Assembly (NCBI GenBank): GCA_964642235.1
Contig: CAZXOP010000104.1
Coordinates: 1-6,788, forward strand
Source of the DNA: CAYSND01 sp964642235
Lineage (GTDB): Bacteria > Bacteroidota > Bacteroidia > Bacteroidales > UBA932
Reading direction: 5' to 3'
Length of the DNA stretch: 6,788 nucleotides
The notes under the pieces are model-generated. The model had not been told where the DNA came from. It saw only the letters and a list, made by a program, of their open reading frames with translations, and did no database searches. Position numbers and translations under genes: made by a program. This document shows, in pieces, positions 6,058-6,788 of this stretch (positions are counted from its first letter, which is position 1; each line of letters begins with the position of its first letter).

Positions 6058-6788
6058 TTAATCATTTTTAATGGACTCTATCGGGTTTGAGCGGGATATC
6101 TTTAATGTGCTTAAAATGGTGGTTACTATTATTATAGATAGTATTGCGGCACAGCTTATTATAAATATCGAGGGACTTAGTCTAATCTTTTCAGAGAATA
6201 ATCCGAGTATGGTGTCCGATAAGAAGAGCGTAGAGAGAGACCCTAAAATCACGGCTGGCAAAGAGATTATAAGTGCATTTCTAAGGAAGAGTGTTACTAT
6301 CTCTTTGGAGACCGCACCGTTAATTTTCCTTATGGCTATTTCGGATGACCTCCTGTTGGTTTCATCTATAGTATAAGCGATTAATCCTATTAGTGCTATA
6401 ATCAATGTGATTAGACCTCCAATCATAACCGAATTACGGAATTTTTTCACATCTGAATAGAGCCCCCTCATCTCTTCTTTATAAGAGGAGAGTTCGATAT
6501 CCTTATCCGGGAATGACTCTTTAAGGATTTTGGAGACCTCCTCTATGTTGCTGCTACTAAGTTTATGAAGCCCTATAAGTATATTGGTTATACCATCTGA
6601 ATCAATCATATCCCAAAAGACAACGGAAGGTCGTTTGTCATTAGAGTATATAGGACCGAGTCTATAGTCTTCATATACGCCGACTATAGTAAATGCTGCA
6701 TCTGGTGTCTGGCTATGTTCGGTTATCATTACCTCCTTTCCAACTGCTCCGTCACTCCACTCTGTAAACTCTCTCATCCTCTCCACGA
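6058..6788 (-). CDS. FtsX/MacB-like ABC transporter permease, C-terminal part, cut by window edge
   Basis: The frame is open to the right edge and ends at TAA (6060-6058). About 243 codons are visible, and the true start lies outside the window. The first complete codon in the window is GTG (6786-6784), which I read as an internal Val, not a start. What is seen is the end of the second periplasmic domain followed by three membrane segments, near visible residues 118-140, 169-191 and 205-227. The periplasmic part includes GKEVMI and FTIVGVYEDYRLG, the 'GVvkDF' position. The coupling motif DETNRRSSEIAIRKINGAVS (141-160) belongs to a different subtype from the two downstream permeases, which have QRKKEVGIRKIMG and FRKREISIRRIMG. 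The C-terminus NPIESIKND matches the group. Full-length relatives are about 750-810 residues, so roughly two thirds is missing. It is the first visible gene of the transporter operon. Confidence 0.9.
   Translation of the reverse strand, partial: VERMREFTEWSDGAVGKEVMITEHSQTPDAAFTIVGVYEDYRLGPIYSNDKRPSVVFWDMIDSDGITNILIGLHKLSSSNIEEVSKILKESFPDKDIELSSYKEEMRGLYSDVKKFRNSVMIGGLITLIIALIGLIAYTIDETNRRSSEIAIRKINGAVSKEIVTLFLRNALIISLPAVILGSLSTLFLSDTILGLFSEKIRLSPSIFIISCAAILSIIIVTTILSTLKISRSNPIESIKND

Noticed and set aside
6071..6376. 101-codon plus-strand open frame
   Set aside because: It lies antisense inside the conserved C-terminal membrane domain of the partial permease, and its hydrophobic pattern mirrors that domain.

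Overview
The window looks like part of a chromosome from a member of the Bacteroidota, most likely Bacteroidales. This is inferred from three things. The long FtsX/MacB-like permeases have the architecture and C-terminal 'NPxxSIK' ending that are expanded in this phylum. The genes have AT-rich leaders without Shine-Dalgarno sequences. One leader carries a TAnnTTTG-type -7 box. I cannot name a genus or species.

All supported genes are on the minus strand, so they read from right to left. From the right edge: (1) the 3' part of an FtsX-family ABC permease (6058-6788, running off the window); (2) a complete LolD/MacB-type ATPase (5328-6008); (3) a complete 789-residue permease (2937-5306); (4) a complete 804-residue permease (512-2926). 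Gaps between them are 49, 21 and 10 bases, which fits one operon. Its promoter and first gene(s) lie beyond the right edge. An 18-bp perfect inverted repeat sits on the stop codon of the last permease (493-531) and probably marks the operon's 3' end.

From about 181 to 492 there is no convincing gene. This stretch is GC-richer than the genes and packed with small palindromes. Two related repeat units share the core gggtcggg, 124 bases apart. I read it as a REP-like dispersed intergenic element. At the left edge is the first 55 codons of a DNA-deoxyinosine (hypoxanthine) glycosylase-like gene (1-165), also on the minus strand, with a weak candidate promoter just upstream.

Functionally, the four-gene set looks like an inner-membrane mechanotransmission (type VII, MacB/LolCDE-like) ABC system. 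A single ATPase is presumably shared by at least three divergent permeases. No periplasmic adaptor, outer-membrane channel or sensor/regulator is visible, so the substrate cannot be stated. I did not find a clearly new system. The points most worth a second look are the stop-codon hairpin, the composite palindromic repeat, and the ratio of one ATPase to several divergent permeases.
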